A stretch of 64,000 bases of DNA from Deinococcus detaillensis (GCF_007280555.1 NZ_VKDB01000013.1:1-64000), one strand, 5' to 3'; positions 28,814 through 39,930 are shown, counted from the first letter of the stretch. Program-made: numbers and translations. The notes: generated by a model from the letters alone, not told the origin.

Positions 28814-28922
28814 TTTTCCTGATCAAATGCCCAAGCCTCAGCTTTTGCGGGGGGCTAGAGGTGCGGGGGCGGTGGGGTCAGGCAAAGTAAGGCTCAGCCC
28901 TCCTGCTCTCTTTCGACTGGCA

Positions 28923-28928
28923 TAAACT
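28923..28928 (+). promoter_or_regulatory. -10 element of the toxin-antitoxin operon, leaderless type
   Basis: TAAACT ends 6 bases before the antitoxin ATG at 28935; no Shine-Dalgarno is seen. Confidence 0.5.
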
Positions 28929-28934
28929 ACTGGC

Positions 28935-29183
28935 ATGAAGCACATCCATCTCCCGCTCAGTGAACCGCTGCACGCCCGATTGATGCAAGCGGCACAGGCA
29001 AACGGCACCACAGCAACCCAACTTGCCCGCGAAGCCGTTGAGCATTTTCTGGCCGAGCAGCACCAAGCCGCCCTCAATGCCGAGCTGGACGCCTACATTG
29101 CCGAATATGCAGGTACAGCTTTTGATCTGGACACCGAACTGGAAGTGGCAGGCGTTGAACTCTTGCTCAGTCAGGAACCATGA
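28935..29183 (+). CDS. Ribbon-helix-helix antitoxin of a MazEF/PemIK-type pair
   Basis: 82 residues. The N-terminal MKHIHLPLSEPLHARLMQAA followed by TTATQLAREAVEHFL has the strand-helix-helix layout of CopG/Arc-type DNA-binding antitoxins. The acidic C-terminal half (about 50-82) would wrap and block the toxin. It should also repress its own promoter. Its stop overlaps the toxin start by 4 bases (ATGA), the classic arrangement that keeps antitoxin and toxin synthesis linked. Confidence 0.8.
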   Translation: MKHIHLPLSEPLHARLMQAAQANGTTATQLAREAVEHFLAEQHQAALNAELDAYIAEYAGTAFDLDTELEVAGVELLLSQEP

Positions 29184-29530
29184 AACGCGGCGAAATCTGG
29201 CAAGCGGTTCTGGAACCCCGCAGCGGCAGCGAACAACGCGGCAGACGGCCCGTGCTGGTGCTGATGCGCGACAACTTTTTGCGAAACGAACGCTGGCAAA
29301 GCATTATGGTGGTGCCTATTTCCAGTTCTCAGACACAGGCAGGGCGAGGCCCAACTAATGTGGCACTGCCCGCTGGCATGGGCGGGCTGGCGCTCAACTC
29401 GGTGGCGCTTTGTCACCAACTCACCACCCTTGACCGCAACAAGTTGGAGCAGTGTTTGGGTGAAGTACCGGAAGCGCAGATCAAGCAAGTAGAAGCGGGC
29501 GTGTTGCTGGCGCTGGGGATTGAATTTTAG
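29180..29530 (+). CDS. MazF/PemK-family toxin (mRNA interferase)
   Basis: 116 residues with the MazF-family N-terminus KRGEIWQAVLEPRSGSEQRGRRPVLVL, then IMVVPISSS and a C-terminal ALNSVALCHQLTTLDRNKLEQ. The key residues of the family (R in EQRGRRP, S/T in VVPISS) are present, so it is probably active as a sequence-specific endoribonuclease. It is translationally coupled to the antitoxin. With the DUF3825 gene it forms a small accessory segment. Confidence 0.9.
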   Translation: MKRGEIWQAVLEPRSGSEQRGRRPVLVLMRDNFLRNERWQSIMVVPISSSQTQAGRGPTNVALPAGMGGLALNSVALCHQLTTLDRNKLEQCLGEVPEAQIKQVEAGVLLALGIEF

Positions 29531-29652
29531 ATACGGCGTACCTCACTTCGGCGCACGCATCAGCCCCGTGATATCCGGCCCTCACCGCTTGAAATGTTTG
29601 GCGTTGAGGGTCACTCAAACGCCAGCGCTCGCTTTGAGGGCGGCCTGATCAA

Positions 29653-30546
29653 TCAGGGTGTCGTATCTGCTTGGGCCTCAGCTTCGGCAGGCTCCACGAA
29701 CAAAGGCAAGTCGCACGCCTTCACCGCCCCCGCTGCGACTGCCCGCCTGTGCAGCTCTGTGACTGCCTGCGTGCCTTCGTCGCCCACATCCAAGCTGAAG
29801 TCGTTGACATACAAATCGATGTGCGCCTGCATGACTTCGTCGGCCATTTCCAGGGCGTGCTGGCGGATGTAGGCTTTGGGTTCCTGCGGATGCTGGTAAG
29901 CGTATTCGAGGCTGGCTTTGACCGCTTGATTCAGCGCCCACTGGGTTTCAGGCAGCAAGTCGCGCCGCACCAAAATTGCGCCGAGTGGCAGCGGCAAGCC
30001 GGTTTCATTTTCCCACCACGCGCCCAAGTCCAACAACTTGGTCAGGCCGTGCTGATGATAGGTAAAGCGCGATTCGTGAATGATCAGGCCCGCGTCCACC
30101 GCTTGCCCGTTCAGCTCACCCCGTTCTACAGCGGGCATCACCTCGTCGTAGCGCACCCGCACCACCTTGACCTCGGGGTAAACGATTTTGAGCAGCAACT
30201 CGGCGGTGGTCAGCGCTCCGGGCGACAGCACCGTTTTGCCGTTGAGGTCGCCCAACTCCTCCCGCGCCACCACCAGCGGCCCCACGCCGCGTCCCAGCGC
30301 TCCGCCGCTGCGGAGAGCCACGTAATCGTGCATCACTTCAAAGTAAGCGCGATAGCTGATTTTGGTGATCGGCAAGCGGCTCGCCACCGCCCAGTCATTG
30401 AGCGTCTGCACGTCCTCCAGCACTTCGCGCACGGGCGCAGGCGTCGGCACTTTTCCGTGCGAGAGAGCATAAAAGATAAAAGTGTCGTTGGGGCAAAACG
30501 AGTAGCCGAGGTCGAGCGCGGCGGGGTCGGTGGAAGCAGAAGTCAT
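29653..30546 (-). CDS. mqnD: 1,4-dihydroxy-6-naphthoate synthase (futalosine pathway)
   Basis: Converts cyclic de-hypoxanthine futalosine to dihydroxy-6-naphthoate for menaquinone synthesis. 297 residues with the MqnA/MqnD two-lobe fold; LGYSFCPNDTFIFYALSHG and ITKISYRAYFEVM with GPLVV mark MqnD rather than MqnA. The start is ATG 30546, which has TACTTT 6 bases upstream (plus-strand 30553-30558); the frame open to 30615 adds unlikely residues. An imperfect hairpin (29598-29624) lies beyond the stop but lacks a T-run. The presence of this gene implies menaquinone made by the futalosine route. Confidence 0.88.
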   Translation of the reverse strand: MTSASTDPAALDLGYSFCPNDTFIFYALSHGKVPTPAPVREVLEDVQTLNDWAVASRLPITKISYRAYFEVMHDYVALRSGGALGRGVGPLVVAREELGDLNGKTVLSPGALTTAELLLKIVYPEVKVVRVRYDEVMPAVERGELNGQAVDAGLIIHESRFTYHQHGLTKLLDLGAWWENETGLPLPLGAILVRRDLLPETQWALNQAVKASLEYAYQHPQEPKAYIRQHALEMADEVMQAHIDLYVNDFSLDVGDEGTQAVTELHRRAVAAGAVKACDLPLFVEPAEAEAQADTTP

Positions 30547-30629
30547 GGCTTTAAAGTACGCCGAGTGGGGGAGGGCAAATGGGATGGAGAGGAGCAGTCG
30601 TGAGTGAGCGTCCAAGCACCAAACCCGCT

Positions 30630-31808
30630 CTAAACTCGCAAGTCACTCGGCGTCTTCGGTTCTCTCAGCAGCTCTCTGAACGTCACCGCGCCGCGTTCCA
30701 CCGCTTGGCGCACCAGCCCACTACCCACGCTGTAAGTAAAGATGTAGGCCCGAAAAGTCGGCTGGGCAATAAAATCAAAGCTCTTTTGCGCCCGCTCCTC
30801 GGTTGCGCCGTAGTGCTGAAAAAAGTCCAAAACCTCGCGCTGGCTCGCTCCGTCTTGATGCAGCATCATCGCCGCGTGACCGGAAACACTGCTGAATTTT
30901 TCCTTGAGCCGCGCCAGATGGAGAGCCGCCTGCACCGCTTCCGGCTCAAGCCCAGCCACACTGGCCAGTTCTCCCGTCAGCCACTCGCCGACTTCTTGCT
31001 CACTCATCACGGCGGTGAGGGCGTTCATGGCGATTCCCTCGCTGACGACGCATTCCGGCGCGTTGATCAGTTGAATGCTGTGTTCGAACCAACCGCGCCC
31101 GCGCACCAGTTCGGCTTCCTTGGTGGCGTGTTCGGTGTGGTGGCCCGGATAGCCTTCGTGGGCCATCAAATCCGGCAAGCTGGTCAGCGCTACCGCCAAG
31201 TCAGTATTGATGTCAATTCGGCTTTGCAAGTTGCCGAGCGGCCAGTTGTATCCGCCCCAGGGCTGGTTGTTGACCAGGCCAATGCTGAAGTTTTCACCGT
31301 CCGGCAAGCCGAGTTGCTGCTGGGTGCGCCGCCGCAACTCCGTCACAATCGGCTCGGCCACCCGCAGCAGGTTCTCAGGTTCAACCGTCACCCGCGCCCG
31401 CACTGCTTCTTCGCGCTCACTGAGGCGGCCCGTACCCGGCAAGGCGGCGTCGAGTTCCCTCAAAGCGGCGTCCAACTCGCTCAGATCGGCCCGTACGGGG
31501 TCAATACCGTATAAGCCGCGCACTTCTTTTTCGTAAGGCAACTTCTCGCCGCCCAAGATCCGGGCAAGGGTGTGCATGGCCCGCGTCTGGGCTTCTAAAA
31601 AAGTGCGGCGCGTGGCGTCGGGCTCGTTCTGAACGTCGTCTTGCAGCGCTTCCAACTCGGCTTTCACTTCGGCAACCGGACGCAGCGTGCGGTCTGCCAA
31701 CTCGGCGGGGCCGCCGTACCCGTCAATAAAACTGGGCGAGTGGGCGTCCAGATGATGGGCCAGTCGAATGTAGCGGCGGGCGAGGTCGTCAGGTTGTAGA
31801 GAAGTCAT
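30630..31808 (-). CDS. DUF885-like putative metallopeptidase
   Basis: 392 residues, largely helical. The motif [13 protein letters not shown] (HExxxH-type zinc site) and the later [19 protein letters not shown] fit DUF885-family proteins, which are related to carboxypeptidase-like metalloenzymes. It is shorter than many DUF885 members (about 550). There is no signal peptide, so it is cytoplasmic. The start is ATG 31808 with TATCTT 6 bases before it (plus-strand 31815-31820); the longer frame to 31919 overlaps rarA and is rejected. Divergent from rarA. Confidence 0.75.
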   Translation of the reverse strand: MTSLQPDDLARRYIRLAHHLDAHSPSFIDGYGGPAELADRTLRPVAEVKAELEALQDDVQNEPDATRRTFLEAQTRAMHTLARILGGEKLPYEKEVRGLYGIDPVRADLSELDAALRELDAALPGTGRLSEREEAVRARVTVEPENLLRVAEPIVTELRRRTQQQLGLPDGENFSIGLVNNQPWGGYNWPLGNLQSRIDINTDLAVALTSLPDLMAHEGYPGHHTEHATKEAELVRGRGWFEHSIQLINAPECVVSEGIAMNALTAVMSEQEVGEWLTGELASVAGLEPEAVQAALHLARLKEKFSSVSGHAAMMLHQDGASQREVLDFFQHYGATEERAQKSFDFIAQPTFRAYIFTYSVGSGLVRQAVERGAVTFRELLREPKTPSDLRV

Positions 31809-31870
31809 AAGCAAAAGATAGCCTTCCTTTAACTCCTTTTGAGCAGCGCAGGCTCCTTTACCATTCATGG

Positions 31871-33154
31871 ATGACGCTGTTTGATCCGCCCGCTCCCCTC
31901 GCTGAGCGTCTGCGCCCACGCACCCTCGCGGAAGTCGTCGGCCAGCGCCATTTGCTCGGCCCAGGCAAACCGCTGACCCGCACCCTGGCTTCCAAGCGGC
32001 TGGGTTCCTTCATTCTCTGGGGGCCACCCGGCGTCGGCAAAACCACTTTGGCCCGTCTCATGGCCGCAGAAGTGGACGCGCATTTCATAGCTCTTTCCGC
32101 TGTCTCGGCAGGCGTCAAGGATGTGCGCGAGGCCACCGTGGAGGCCGAGCGGCTGCGTGGGCGCGGCCAAAAGACCATTCTTTTCCTCGACGAAATTCAC
32201 CGCTTTAACAAGGCCCAGCAAGACGCCCTGCTGCCGCACGTCGAATCCGGTCTGCTGACCCTCATTGGCGCGACCACCGAAAACCCCAGCTTTGAAGTCA
32301 ATCCGGCTCTGCGCTCGCGCGCCAGAACGCTGGTGCTGGAAGCGCTGACGCCTGAAGACGTGCGCGGCCTGCTGGAACGGGCGCTCAGCGATGCGCGTGG
32401 CCTGCCCAACGTCACCGCCGAGCCCGAAGCGCTGGACTTGCTGGCCCGCCTCGCTGACGGCGACGCTCGCCGGGCGCTCAGCACTTTGGAAGTGGCTTCC
32501 ACGCTGGCCGAACCGATCACGCCGGAGGCCGTCACTGAGGCGTTTGGCCGCCACTTGCCGCAGATGGACAAGGGCGGCGAAGATTTCTACAACTTGATTT
32601 CAGCGCTGCACAAATCGGTGCGGGCCAGCCACGTAGACGCCTCGCTTTACTGGCTGGCCCGCATGATCGAAGGCGGCGCTGACTCCCTGTACGTGGCCCG
32701 CAGGATTGTGCGGATGGCTGCCGAAGATATCGGCCTCGCTGATCCACAAGCCCTGCGCTTGGCCGTCGCTGCCCGCGACACTGCCGAGTTTCTGGGCAGC
32801 CCCGAGGGTGATTTGGCACTGGCGCAGGCGGTGGTGTATTTGGCGCTGGCTCCCAAAAGCAATAGCGTCTATACGGCTTGGAAAGCCGCTCTGAGCGCCG
32901 TTCGGGAAGGCGAGAGCTTGGCCGTTCCGCTGCACCTTCGTAACGCCCCCACCGCTCTGATGCGCTCACAAGGCTACGGGCAAAGCTATGCTTACTACTT
33001 TGACGATCCGTCGGGCAGCTTTGCTCAGAACTATTTGCCACACGGCGTAGAGCTGAACTTGTATAGCCCCAATGGTGAAGGTTGGGAAAACAGAATGGCC
33101 GAGCGCTGGCGCAAGCTGCGGGAAGCACATGGAGAAGCCCTAGACAGAACATGA
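31871..33154 (+). CDS. rarA: Replication-associated recombination protein A (AAA+ ATPase)
   Basis: 427 residues, MgsA/WRNIP1 family. The N-terminus [22 protein letters not shown] is typical. Walker [10 protein letters not shown] lies at 51-59, Walker [17 protein letters not shown] near 105, and the arginine-finger region [10 protein letters not shown] follows. The C-terminal tetramerisation part contains [12 protein letters not shown] and [10 protein letters not shown]. It acts at stalled replication forks. ATG 31871 follows TACCAT (31859-31864) by 6 bases, so it is likely leaderless. Confidence 0.95.
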   Translation: MTLFDPPAPLAERLRPRTLAEVVGQRHLLGPGKPLTRTLASKRLGSFILWGPPGVGKTTLARLMAAEVDAHFIALSAVSAGVKDVREATVEAERLRGRGQKTILFLDEIHRFNKAQQDALLPHVESGLLTLIGATTENPSFEVNPALRSRARTLVLEALTPEDVRGLLERALSDARGLPNVTAEPEALDLLARLADGDARRALSTLEVASTLAEPITPEAVTEAFGRHLPQMDKGGEDFYNLISALHKSVRASHVDASLYWLARMIEGGADSLYVARRIVRMAAEDIGLADPQALRLAVAARDTAEFLGSPEGDLALAQAVVYLALAPKSNSVYTAWKAALSAVREGESLAVPLHLRNAPTALMRSQGYGQSYAYYFDDPSGSFAQNYLPHGVELNLYSPNGEGWENRMAERWRKLREAHGEALDRT

Positions 33155-33356
33155 GATTAGCTTGGACTATTCTTTATCTGCTTATGATACGCGGGCCAGG
33201 TGACTCTCAGATGGATTGGCGCGGCTACGGCTCTCTAGAGCTGGGACATGTTTTTACCGAAGGCGACGCCCTTTCTTATCCGCCAAACGTCTATTTCTGC
33301 TCGTATCTCATGAGCTGCGTAGGCCTCAATTCCGTGCTACGGCGAGTTTTTTTGTG
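33155..33356. other. Non-coding stretch after rarA
   Basis: Together with the promoter and leader that follow, this makes a gap of almost 400 bases. No protein-like frame is present. The only structure is a weak hairpin (CTC and CCGT pairing with ACGG and GAG, 33327-33347) followed by TTTTTTT, which may end rarA transcription. Confidence 0.4.
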
Positions 33357-33385
33357 TTGACACTGCCTATCCTCCTGCCTATACT
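33357..33385 (+). promoter_or_regulatory. Near-consensus sigma-70 promoter of the large lipoprotein gene
   Basis: TTGACA (33357-33362), a 17-base spacer and TATACT (33380-33385). This is the best sigma-70-type match in the window and predicts a leader of about 160 bases. Confidence 0.85.
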
Positions 33386-33551
33386 CTCCTAAGGATTCAC
33401 ATTCTTGCCGGAGATGTGGAGTGAGTGAGTACACCGGGATATGGAAAGAAGTAGGAAACTCGGCAACTGCTTCCAACCTCTCCTCACGTACAAACGCACT
33501 CGGCACGAACAGAGCAACAATGAGAAGCCGCCCTTTCCACTGGAGGAAAGC

Positions 33552-36500
33552 ATGAAGAAAAAGTTTGGCCTTTTGGCCCTCACCGGTATCATTGCTCTGG
33601 CATCTTGCTCACAAGGCAGCACGCCTACGGTCAGCTCATACGATCTCACAGTCAAACTGACTGGCGATTTGTCGTCAGGTAGCTTTACCGCTTCAGGTAC
33701 AGAGACCACCACCATCAACGTTGCTGGCGGTACAGGTTCTGCGAACCTTAAGAAGGGCACCTACACTGTCACTGCACCTACTGTGACTGGTTATACCTTC
33801 GCCCCGACCAGCCAGTCGGTTGACCTGACCACCAGCGTCAAGACTGTGACATTTACCAGCACCAAGAACGCTGGTCCTATCGTCGTGCCGGTGACCAGTG
33901 CGGTTCTGACCATTGACTTGGAAGGTGTGACTAAAGCCCCCGTGACCATCAAGGATTCCAAGGGCGCTGTGGTGGCAGGTTACAACAACGTTGTCGTTAC
34001 CGATAACGAGAAAATCACTCTCCCCAAAGATGCTTACACCATCATTGCGGGCGATGTGGCTAACTTTACCGCTCCTACTGGTAGCGTGGCGGCCAACCTG
34101 ACCAGCGGTGACGCCACTGCGAAGCTGACCTACACGGCAGTAGGCACGCCTGCGGCCCTGGGAAGCATCAAGATCAGCAGCCCCGCCAACGGCGCGACTG
34201 TGCCGTTCGGCTCAACTCAGGTGACCTTTGCCGTCACCGGCACTCTGACCGGAGTTGTCTGCACCGTAAACGGTGTGAACGTGAACGCTAACGTCGCAGC
34301 GAGCGGCGGTCTCTGCAGCATCACCCTTCCTGACGTTGCCGGCCCTGCCATCATCACGGTGTCGGGCAAAGACGCCAACAACGCTGCGGTGAGCGACAGC
34401 GTCGTGGTCAACGTTACTCCCTCCAACACCAACCCGACCACTGGCGCGATCCAGTTCGACCCGGCCCAGCAGATCATCCTGGGTGCGGACGGTACGGTTG
34501 ACGACAGCAAGAACGACGCCACCGACATCACGGCCCGCGTCTTCACCAACAACGGCTGGCGCGATATTGGCCAGGGTCTCTCGACGGGCGCCAACCCCAG
34601 CTCTGACGTCTACACTTACGTCAAGGGCACTGTAAATGTCAACTACGCTGCCTCAGCTGGCACCACCAAGGTGGAAGTCCTCTTGGCCCGCACCACCGGA
34701 ACCGACGTGCCCACCAACGACGACATTCAGGCCGCTGATGTCCTCAATGTTGATGTCAACCCTGCCGGTACGGCTAGGACTGTGACCACCTCTTTTGACA
34801 GCACCAAGCTCGGCGAATTCCAGGCCGTGCCGGAGTGGTTGGTCGTTCGCGTCAACAGCACCCAGGTGTTCTTCCGCCGCGTTGTGGCCGATAACACTGC
34901 GCCTCAGCCTGCCCGCCCCGATTTCGAGGGTGCCAAGCAAGCCGGTTCGAATGTCATCCGCAACTTCCGTGGCATTCAGAACAACAACTTTGCTCGCGGC
35001 AAGATCGACGTCTTCACCACCAACCGCGACCTTCAGGATCAGCCGTTTGGTCGCGCACCGGTCACCAGCACCGTTGCCCAGTTGCGTCCTTCGGGCTTCG
35101 AGAGCATTCGCTACTTCTTGGTGCCTTCGGCACTGGTTGATGTGACTCCCGGCCTGCGTGACAGCGACGGCGTGCGTCTGGCTAAAACGATTCGTTTTGC
35201 CTTCAAAGCCGGCAACCTCGGCGTCATCGCCAGTGCGCCCCAGCTCGCTATCGGCGAGGCAAAAGACTTCCGCACGATCTTCAACAGCACCAAGTCCACG
35301 ACTTGCACGGCGGGTGCACCAACCACCACTCCCTCGATCGCTGGCAGCATCACTGCAGATCCAGCCACAACCATCGCTGCTGAAGGTAAATACCGCCTTT
35401 ACGCGTTGACCCGTGACCAGATTGGCAACGAAGCGGCCAGCCCCGAGTACCAAGTTGTCACCTTCGACAATGTTGGTCCCAACGTGAGCAACATTGCCGT
35501 ACGTGACGTTTCCCCCTTGCCCTTCCCCTCGACCAATCCCTACAAGTACATCAGTGACGTTGCTGCTATCGGTGGCAAGGATTTGGGTCCTGACGCTGGT
35601 AAGATCACGGATGTAGGCATCGGCTTTGACCTCGGTATGCCGTTCCACGTGGATATCGGCAGCCTGAAGATTGCTGTTGGTACCAATGGTGCTCAGACTG
35701 TGAACGGCTTGCTCAACAGCATCACCATCCCGCCGACCAGCTTCGACACTAACCCGATTGGTGATGGCGCTCATACGGTCAATTACAACTCGTTCACCGA
35801 CGCGCTGGGTAACCTGCCTCTCAACTGCGCTCCGGCCAGTGTCATTATCGACAACACCGACCCTACGGTCACCTTCAACCGCTTCACTGCGACTGGTGTC
35901 GTCGAGAGCGGCTCGCCCCAGAGCATTGAAACCCTGGCGAGCGATGCAACCTCGGGTGTCTATGCCAACCTCCTCTTCTGGAATGACTACACCACCAAGA
36001 GCAACATTGGGCGCGAGCAAGCAAATCGCAGCCGCGACAATGGCTTCGTTGGCGCTCCGGTTGAGATCCAGCGCGTATACAAGGGCCTTGAACTGACAGC
36101 TGGCGACGGCAGTCAGCAGGGTGTGGGCAACAATGCCACTTGGAACGCGCTGTACCCCGCCGTAAGCGATCAGGGTATCCAGCCCATGAACATCAACGTT
36201 GTGGTGGTTGACCGTGCCGGTAACGCTACGGTACTGACGCGCGGCGTGCAGGTTATTCCCCGGAGCACCAACACCAACACCGGTGGCTTCGGCGGTGGCG
36301 TGGGCCTGCCCATTCCCTTCAACATCCCTTCTCTGGGTCTGTCGGACGGCTACCGCTTTGACCGCGCCGCCAACCTGGGCCTCAACTCTGGCCGCTTCAT
36401 CACGCCAGTCAATACCAACAACACCACCCTTGCTGACGCGGGTAAGCCTCTGATCTTCCCTCTCCCCGGCCAGACCTTGCCGAGCGAAGACGCAGTGTTG

Positions 36501-37112
36501 TCGTTGGCGGTCAACGGCACGGCCACCAATAACGGCTTTATCGTCACGACCAGTGGTGGTACGAGCACCGGTTATGACAAGCTCAACAGCGTTACTGGGT
36601 TCGGCGGTTATGACCGTACCGACTGGGGCAAGGTACTGACCTACCTGAACTCCAAGCCCTCTACCGCGACGATCAATACCTTCCAGCTCGGTGATCCCAG
36701 CTTGGTGCGCCAGAACGGTAGTCAGGCTATCGTGTTCGACAGCAATCTGTTCCAGATTCGCGCTGACTCGCGTAACCTGAACGACGGTTTCTTCGCCAAC
36801 GATAACTCCGCCTCGACCACCCCAGTCACGGTTTTGAATCCTAACAGTATCCCCACTGCGGCCCCTTGGCTCAAGCTGGGTGACCTGAGCACCGCTAATC
36901 AGTTCTACAAGGTCAACAGCGATCTGCTGAATAACTTGTTCTGGACGCGCGGTTACGATAGCAGCACCTACAGCTACCTCAACGTTGATGGGATCAATGA
37001 TCCTACTGATGCGAACCAGGTTCCCCTCAAAGCCGTATATGACGAGATCACCGGTATCGTCACTGATACCGCTGGTGCTTACAACTTCTACGGCGAGAAG
37101 ACGGGCCGCTAA
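33552..37112 (+). CDS. Large surface lipoprotein with Ig-like repeats
   Basis: 1186 residues. The signal peptide MKKKFGLLALTGIIALASC ends in a lipobox (ALASC, Cys19), so the mature protein should be lipid-anchored outside the membrane. The rest is Thr/Ser/Asn/Val-rich and beta-stranded. Early short modules (for example GSIKISSPANGATVPFG) look like bacterial Ig folds; later parts carry repeated VDRAGNATV/DQIGNEA-type motifs. No enzyme motif is seen. ATG 33552 is preceded by GGAGG (33542-33546), itself inside a small hairpin. A strong promoter and terminator make it a single-gene, probably highly expressed unit. The function is unknown; a structural or adhesive envelope role is inferred. Confidence 0.85.
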   Translation: MKKKFGLLALTGIIALASCSQGSTPTVSSYDLTVKLTGDLSSGSFTASGTETTTINVAGGTGSANLKKGTYTVTAPTVTGYTFAPTSQSVDLTTSVKTVTFTSTKNAGPIVVPVTSAVLTIDLEGVTKAPVTIKDSKGAVVAGYNNVVVTDNEKITLPKDAYTIIAGDVANFTAPTGSVAANLTSGDATAKLTYTAVGTPAALGSIKISSPANGATVPFGSTQVTFAVTGTLTGVVCTVNGVNVNANVAASGGLCSITLPDVAGPAIITVSGKDANNAAVSDSVVVNVTPSNTNPTTGAIQFDPAQQIILGADGTVDDSKNDATDITARVFTNNGWRDIGQGLSTGANPSSDVYTYVKGTVNVNYAASAGTTKVEVLLARTTGTDVPTNDDIQAADVLNVDVNPAGTARTVTTSFDSTKLGEFQAVPEWLVVRVNSTQVFFRRVVADNTAPQPARPDFEGAKQAGSNVIRNFRGIQNNNFARGKIDVFTTNRDLQDQPFGRAPVTSTVAQLRPSGFESIRYFLVPSALVDVTPGLRDSDGVRLAKTIRFAFKAGNLGVIASAPQLAIGEAKDFRTIFNSTKSTTCTAGAPTTTPSIAGSITADPATTIAAEGKYRLYALTRDQIGNEAASPEYQVVTFDNVGPNVSNIAVRDVSPLPFPSTNPYKYISDVAAIGGKDLGPDAGKITDVGIGFDLGMPFHVDIGSLKIAVGTNGAQTVNGLLNSITIPPTSFDTNPIGDGAHTVNYNSFTDALGNLPLNCAPASVIIDNTDPTVTFNRFTATGVVESGSPQSIETLASDATSGVYANLLFWNDYTTKSNIGREQANRSRDNGFVGAPVEIQRVYKGLELTAGDGSQQGVGNNATWNALYPAVSDQGIQPMNINVVVVDRAGNATVLTRGVQVIPRSTNTNTGGFGGGVGLPIPFNIPSLGLSDGYRFDRAANLGLNSGRFITPVNTNNTTLADAGKPLIFPLPGQTLPSEDAVLSLAVNGTATNNGFIVTTSGGTSTGYDKLNSVTGFGGYDRTDWGKVLTYLNSKPSTATINTFQLGDPSLVRQNGSQAIVFDSNLFQIRADSRNLNDGFFANDNSASTTPVTVLNPNSIPTAAPWLKLGDLSTANQFYKVNSDLLNNLFWTRGYDSSTYSYLNVDGINDPTDANQVPLKAVYDEITGIVTDTAGAYNFYGEKTGR

Positions 37113-37138
37113 ACCCACTTCAGCTCCGCTCTTTTTCA

Positions 37139-37164
37139 AAGCCCCCTTCATTGGGGGTTTTTTT
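37139..37164 (+). terminator. Intrinsic terminator of the lipoprotein gene
   Basis: An 8-bp stem built on CCCCC/GGGGG (37142-37146 with 37153-37157, extended by A-T and G-T pairs), a 6-base loop and a TTTTTTT run. Confidence 0.85.
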
Positions 37165-37215
37165 GTGCCTTCAGTATGGTCTCGGCGAGCTGAGAGTCTT
37201 TGAGTGAGCGTCCGC

Positions 37216-37221
37216 TATCAT
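37216..37221 (+). promoter_or_regulatory. -10 element deciding the glmM start
   Basis: TATCAT ends 7 bases before ATG 37229. The upstream in-frame ATG at 37220 overlaps this hexamer and would not be transcribed, so 37229 is preferred. Confidence 0.55.
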
Positions 37222-37228
37222 GGCACTC

Positions 37229-38554
<1,326 letters not shown>

Positions 38555-38571
38555 GCTGAGTCTGCAATCCT

Positions 38572-39930
38572 CTATTTCGTGTCCGTTTTGAGGTACTCAA
38601 ACTTCGCCCCCAGCTCCTCCAAGTGCTTGAAGAACTGCGGATAGCTTTTGCGGATGTGGTGCGCTCCGGTAATTCGCAGGGGCTTCTCGGCGCGGAGGCC
38701 CAGCAAGGTCAGCAGCATAATCATCCGGTGGTCGCCGTGCCCGTTGACGGTGATGCCGCCCGCCAGCGACGCTGCGCCGCTGATGCTGAGGCTGTTTTCG
38801 GTTTCGCTGACACTCAGGCCCAGTTTTTCCAGCTCGCGGCGGGTGTCCGAGATACGGTCGCATTCTTTGAGGCGCAGGGTAAAGACATTTTCCCAAGTGG
38901 TGGTGCCGCCCGCAAAAGCGGCAGCGGCGCTCAGAGCCTGTACTGCGTCAGTGAAGCCGTCTCCGTCGCGGGTTACGGCACTCAGGGGTTGTCCGCCGCG
39001 CACCGTCAGGGTGTCGCCTGAACGCTCGATATCCGCGCCCATTTCGCGCAGCACGGCCACCGCCTCTTTCTCGCCTTGCAAGTCTTGCTCGCGCAAATTG
39101 CTCAGCCGCACTTCGCCAGGCAAAATCGCCGCCGCCACTAAAATCGCTGCCGATCCCGGATAATCGCCTGGCACCATGACCCGCTCGGCGCGGTAAGGCT
39201 GGTTGCCCGCGATGCGGATGCGGCTGAGGTCGGGGCTGGCCGACGCCTGAATGCCGTAGGCCGCCAAAGTATCTAGGGTCTGGCGCAGCGGGGCGCGGCT
39301 CTTGATGTCGCCGGTCAGTTTCAAGTCTAGGCCGCTGGGCAGCAGGGGAGCCAGAAACATCAGCGCTGAAGCGTACTGGCTGCTGCGCTCGGCACTGACC
39401 TCTACCATCCCGCCGCGCACCGGGCCGCTGATGGTGATAGGCAGTTTGCCCGCGTCGCTGCTGACCCCCGCGCCCAAACGGGCCAGGGCTTCGAGCAAAT
39501 CGCCCTGGGGCCGCTTGCCCAGCGAGTCGGGGTAATCGGTGACAAAGGTGGTGTGGCTGGTCAGCGCTGCCGCGCCCATCAGGAAACGGGCCACTGCGCC
39601 CGCGTTGCCGGGGTTGAGGGTCACGCCCGCTTTGGGATGTGCGCCGAAACCGCGAATCACGGCGTCGTCGCCGACGAGTTCTATGCCCGCGCCCCAGTCA
39701 GCGAGGCAGCGCAACATGGCGGCAGCGTCCTCACTGGTGGCCACGCCGATGACGCGTACCGGGCCGTTGGTGGTGCTGTCGGTCAGGGCGGCGGCCAACA
39801 GGTAGCGGGTGGTGTAATTTTTGCTGGGTTGGGCGCTGAGGGTGCCGCGCAGTTCGGAGGCCGGATGCACCAGCACGTCGAAGGTGTCGGGCATTCCGTC
39901 AGCGTGGGCGTGGGGCAGGGGGGCAGTCAT
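38572..39930 (-). CDS. aroA: 3-phosphoshikimate 1-carboxyvinyltransferase (EPSP synthase)
   Basis: Sixth step of the shikimate pathway. 452 residues. The phosphate-binding N-terminal loop reads PSKNYTTRYLLAAAL, diverged from the common PGSKSISNR form but keeping the lysine. LNPGNAGAVARFLMGAAAL replaces LGNAGT. The later PGDYPGSAAILVAAAILPG, DGFTDAVQALSAAAAFA, KECDRISD and GHGDHRM are conserved. The diverged loops around the shikimate-3-phosphate/PEP site may alter inhibitor response, but this cannot be judged from sequence alone. ATG 39930 lies 6 bases after TACCCT (plus-strand 39937-39942). Confidence 0.93.
   Translation of the reverse strand: MTAPLPHAHADGMPDTFDVLVHPASELRGTLSAQPSKNYTTRYLLAAALTDSTTNGPVRVIGVATSEDAAAMLRCLADWGAGIELVGDDAVIRGFGAHPKAGVTLNPGNAGAVARFLMGAAALTSHTTFVTDYPDSLGKRPQGDLLEALARLGAGVSSDAGKLPITISGPVRGGMVEVSAERSSQYASALMFLAPLLPSGLDLKLTGDIKSRAPLRQTLDTLAAYGIQASASPDLSRIRIAGNQPYRAERVMVPGDYPGSAAILVAAAILPGEVRLSNLREQDLQGEKEAVAVLREMGADIERSGDTLTVRGGQPLSAVTRDGDGFTDAVQALSAAAAFAGGTTTWENVFTLRLKECDRISDTRRELEKLGLSVSETENSLSISGAASLAGGITVNGHGDHRMIMLLTLLGLRAEKPLRITGAHHIRKSYPQFFKHLEELGAKFEYLKTDTK

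Noticed and set aside
33082..33360. A 92-codon frame after rarA
   Set aside because: Overlaps the end of rarA and the -35 of the next promoter, and lacks a ribosome site.
34653..37151. An 832-codon open frame antisense to the large lipoprotein gene
   Set aside because: It is the mirror of a Thr/Asn/Val-rich coding sequence with few stop-compatible codons; no start signal, and its product is compositionally a shadow.
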